A stretch of 7,030 nucleotides of DNA, from contig JAWLCG010000274.1 of the NCBI GenBank assembly GCA_041687295.1, positions 1-7,030 of the forward strand, read 5' to 3'. Shown piece by piece: positions 5,246-7,030 of the stretch. This DNA is from JAWLCG01 sp041687295. Its GTDB lineage: Bacteria; Planctomycetota; Phycisphaerae; SM23-33; FEN-1343. Each line of letters opens with the position of its first letter. Positions within the stretch are counted from its first letter, which is position 1. The position numbers and the translations under genes were made by a program. A model generated the notes under the pieces. The model saw nothing but the letters and a program-made list of their open reading frames with translations, did no database searches and was not told where the DNA came from.

Positions 5246-7030
5246 ATGGGCGCAGCGAAGATGCAGTGTGCGGCGGAACAGGTTCTGTGGATAGTTGTAG
5301 TGCTGGTCGGTCTCGCCGTCACGGAGGCCGGGGCTGCGCCCCCATCGTCCCGATACGTCTGGTGGGAAGCCGAGTCGGCCGAGGAGACAAACTTCCCGCC
5401 GACCTCCTTCTGGGAGCCGCAGGATGACGCGGAGAAGGACAAGCTCTCCGGCGGCGACTGGCTGACGGCGGACGCCGGGCGATCCGGCCCGGCCCTTTTC
5501 GCCACCTATGAAGTGACCGTGCCCGCGACGGGGACCTACCACCTGTGGGTGCGGAAGTTCTGGAAGCACGGCCCGTTCCGCTGGCGCTTCGACGATGGCG
5601 CGTGGAACCACTGCACCCGTGACTGCGCCTTGGCCGACAGCGTGGTGATCCGCCCCAAGCTGCCCGCCAACTGGGTCTTTCTCGCGCCGGTGGAACTCGA
5701 GGCCGGCACCCATCGCTTCCGCTTCGAGACCACCGATGAGGGCGCGATCGCGATGGACTGTTTCGTGCTGACGCGCGACATGTTCATGCCCCGCGGGCGG
5801 CTCAAGCCGGACGAGACGTCGGGCAGGGCCGAGCCGGACTGGTTCGCCTGGGAGCCGCCCGCCGACCCGCTGGGCGACGACTGCCCCATCGATCTGCGCT
5901 ACCTCAACGAGGACGAGGCAGGCGAGTCCGGGTTCGTCCGCCGCGTGACCGGCGGCTTTGCCCTCGGCGATGGGAGCCCGGTTCGCTTCCTGGAGAAGGG
6001 CACCGTCAACCCGTACGACCACCGGGCGATGATCGACGCCCGGGCGCGACGGCTGGCCAAGTACGGCGTCAACCTGGTCCGCACGGGCTTCGCGCGGCAG
6101 TACCCGCTGTACGCCAAGGGCGAGATGGAGCCGTTCCAGGACTACCTCGACCGCATTCACTACCTCATCTATTCGATGAAGAAGCAGGGCATCTACACCT
6201 GGATCCGCCTCTACTGGAATACCGGGCAGGAGGCCTTCTTCTTCGATCCGGAGTGGCGGACGCACTACGTCGAGTACGCCCGCACCATCCTCTGCACGCC
6301 CAACCCCTACACGGGCCTGTCGATCGCCGAAGACCCGGCCGTGGCGGTTGTGGCCATCCAGAACGAGAACAACCTGCTGTTCTGGACTTTCACACCGGAC
6401 AACATCGAGCCCGAGGTCAAGCCGCTGATGGAGCGCCGTTTCGGCGACTGGACGGCGCAGAAGTACGGCTCGGTCGAGCAGGCCCTCGATGCGTGGGGGC
6501 CGGAGAACTCCCCGCACCAGCGCGATGGCGAGACGGCAATGGACCGCCCGGAGGAGGGACGGCTGGGCTTCTACTCCATCGGGTTCCTCACCGGCCAGCC
6601 CTGGGCGGCGAGCCAGCGGAACCCCCAGCGCGCCAGCGACCAGCTCCAGTTCATGGTGGAGTCGCAGCGGGGCTTCTACGAGGGCATGGTCACGACCTTT
6701 CGAGAGGAGTTGGGGGTTCGGAACCTGATCGCCTGCTCGAACTGGAAGACGGCCGATCCCAAGACGCTCGGCGTGTTCGAACACTACAGCTACACCCCGG
6801 GCGACGTCATCTGCAAGAACATCTACTACGACGTCCACTACGACCCCCGGCCCGAGCGTTTCTACGCGGTCGACATCGGCGACACGTTCACGCCGCATTC
6901 CAGCCTCAGGCCGCCGGAACTGCCCGCGCCCTTCACCATCGCGCACATGGGCGACATGCCCTACGTGGTAACCGAGAACAACTGGTGCCGGCCCAACCCG
7001 TACCGCGCAGAGTGGCCGTTCCTGTTCGCC
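5246..7030 (+). CDS. Secreted clan GH-A-like hydrolase with N-terminal carbohydrate-binding-like domain (3' truncated)
   Basis: The frame is open for 595 codons to the window end. A signal peptide (hydrophobic VLWIVVVLVGLAV, residues 13-25, AGA cleavage near 31) leads into a beta-rich module at about 36-177. This starts YVWWEAESAEE and contains YEVTVPATGTYHLWVRKFW and LEAGTHRFRFE, the pattern of CBM6/CBM35-like jelly-roll domains. The second part repeats the block order of the minus-strand hydrolase: PIDLRYLNEDEAGESGF (214-230), YGVNLVR (273-279), KQGIYTWIRLYW (313-324), NPYTG (353-357), AIQNENNLLFWT (370-381), YYDVHY (527-532) and PYVVTENNW (572-580). E374 and E577 occupy the acid/base and nucleophile positions of retaining clan GH-A enzymes (inference). 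The remaining barrel and any C-terminal domains lie beyond the window. It is divergent from its paralogue. Family number and substrate are not assignable by eye. Confidence 0.88.
   Translation, partial: MGAAKMQCAAEQVLWIVVVLVGLAVTEAGAAPPSSRYVWWEAESAEETNFPPTSFWEPQDDAEKDKLSGGDWLTADAGRSGPALFATYEVTVPATGTYHLWVRKFWKHGPFRWRFDDGAWNHCTRDCALADSVVIRPKLPANWVFLAPVELEAGTHRFRFETTDEGAIAMDCFVLTRDMFMPRGRLKPDETSGRAEPDWFAWEPPADPLGDDCPIDLRYLNEDEAGESGFVRRVTGGFALGDGSPVRFLEKGTVNPYDHRAMIDARARRLAKYGVNLVRTGFARQYPLYAKGEMEPFQDYLDRIHYLIYSMKKQGIYTWIRLYWNTGQEAFFFDPEWRTHYVEYARTILCTPNPYTGLSIAEDPAVAVVAIQNENNLLFWTFTPDNIEPEVKPLMERRFGDWTAQKYGSVEQALDAWGPENSPHQRDGETAMDRPEEGRLGFYSIGFLTGQPWAASQRNPQRASDQLQFMVESQRGFYEGMVTTFREELGVRNLIACSNWKTADPKTLGVFEHYSYTPGDVICKNIYYDVHYDPRPERFYAVDIGDTFTPHSSLRPPELPAPFTIAHMGDMPYVVTENNWCRPNPYRAEWPFLFA

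Noticed and set aside
5204..6946. A 580-codon minus-strand open frame
   Set aside because: It is antisense to the CBM-containing hydrolase and rich in Val, Leu, Arg and Glu without domain motifs. The plus strand has start, signal peptide and catalytic motifs.
1..7030. CRISPR array, tRNA, rRNA or phage genes
   Set aside because: I found no regularly spaced direct repeats, no cloverleaf-like or rRNA-like segments, and no structural or integrase motifs.

Overview
The window is GC-rich DNA with good Shine-Dalgarno sites. It carries a set of secreted or carbohydrate-related protein families (GH172/DUF2961, large clan GH-A-like hydrolases with signal peptides, a DUF6785/DUF6784-type membrane protein, and a possible DUF5060 remnant) that I associate with Planctomycetota and similar polysaccharide-degrading lineages, often known from metagenomes. 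The phylum is an inference; there is no rRNA or other marker here.

Layout. Bases 1-530 (+) are the 3' end of a polytopic membrane protein gene. It converges on a GH172-family gene at 595-1668 (-). Upstream of that, on the same strand, lies a 750-residue secreted glycoside hydrolase gene (1876-4128, -); the two are separated by 207 bp containing a long imperfect hairpin. A gene-poor stretch of about 1.1 kb follows (4129-5245). Then a divergent gene at 5246 (+) runs off the window end. It encodes a second secreted glycoside hydrolase that is a clear paralogue of the first but has an added N-terminal carbohydrate-binding-like domain. This second hydrolase is open for all 595 visible codons.

The most informative structure is in the gene-poor stretch. 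A 351-bp element (4359-4709) has 22-bp terminal inverted repeats matching at 21 of 22 positions, starting GGTTCTTC. It is flanked by a perfect 8-bp direct repeat (GAATTCAT) that reads as a target-site duplication. It encodes no transposase, so it looks like a non-autonomous transposon (MITE-like). The GG-TCTTC ends and 8-bp duplication suggest mobilisation by an ISL3-family transposase. Its interior carries a second, inner inverted repeat and two short perfect hairpins built on GGGGCTCTGCCCC-type cores. Between the element and the second hydrolase is a 108-codon open frame with a good ribosome binding site. Its first residues resemble the start of DUF5060 proteins and the rest decays, so it is probably a gene remnant.

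Working together (inference): the two paralogous hydrolases would act outside the cytoplasm on a shared type of polysaccharide. The GH172 enzyme, which has no visible signal peptide, would act on released fragments, perhaps fructofuranosides or arabinofuranosides. The membrane protein could be an importer. No substrate can be assigned from sequence alone. I see no tRNA, rRNA, CRISPR array or phage genes, and no evidence of a wholly new multi-gene system.
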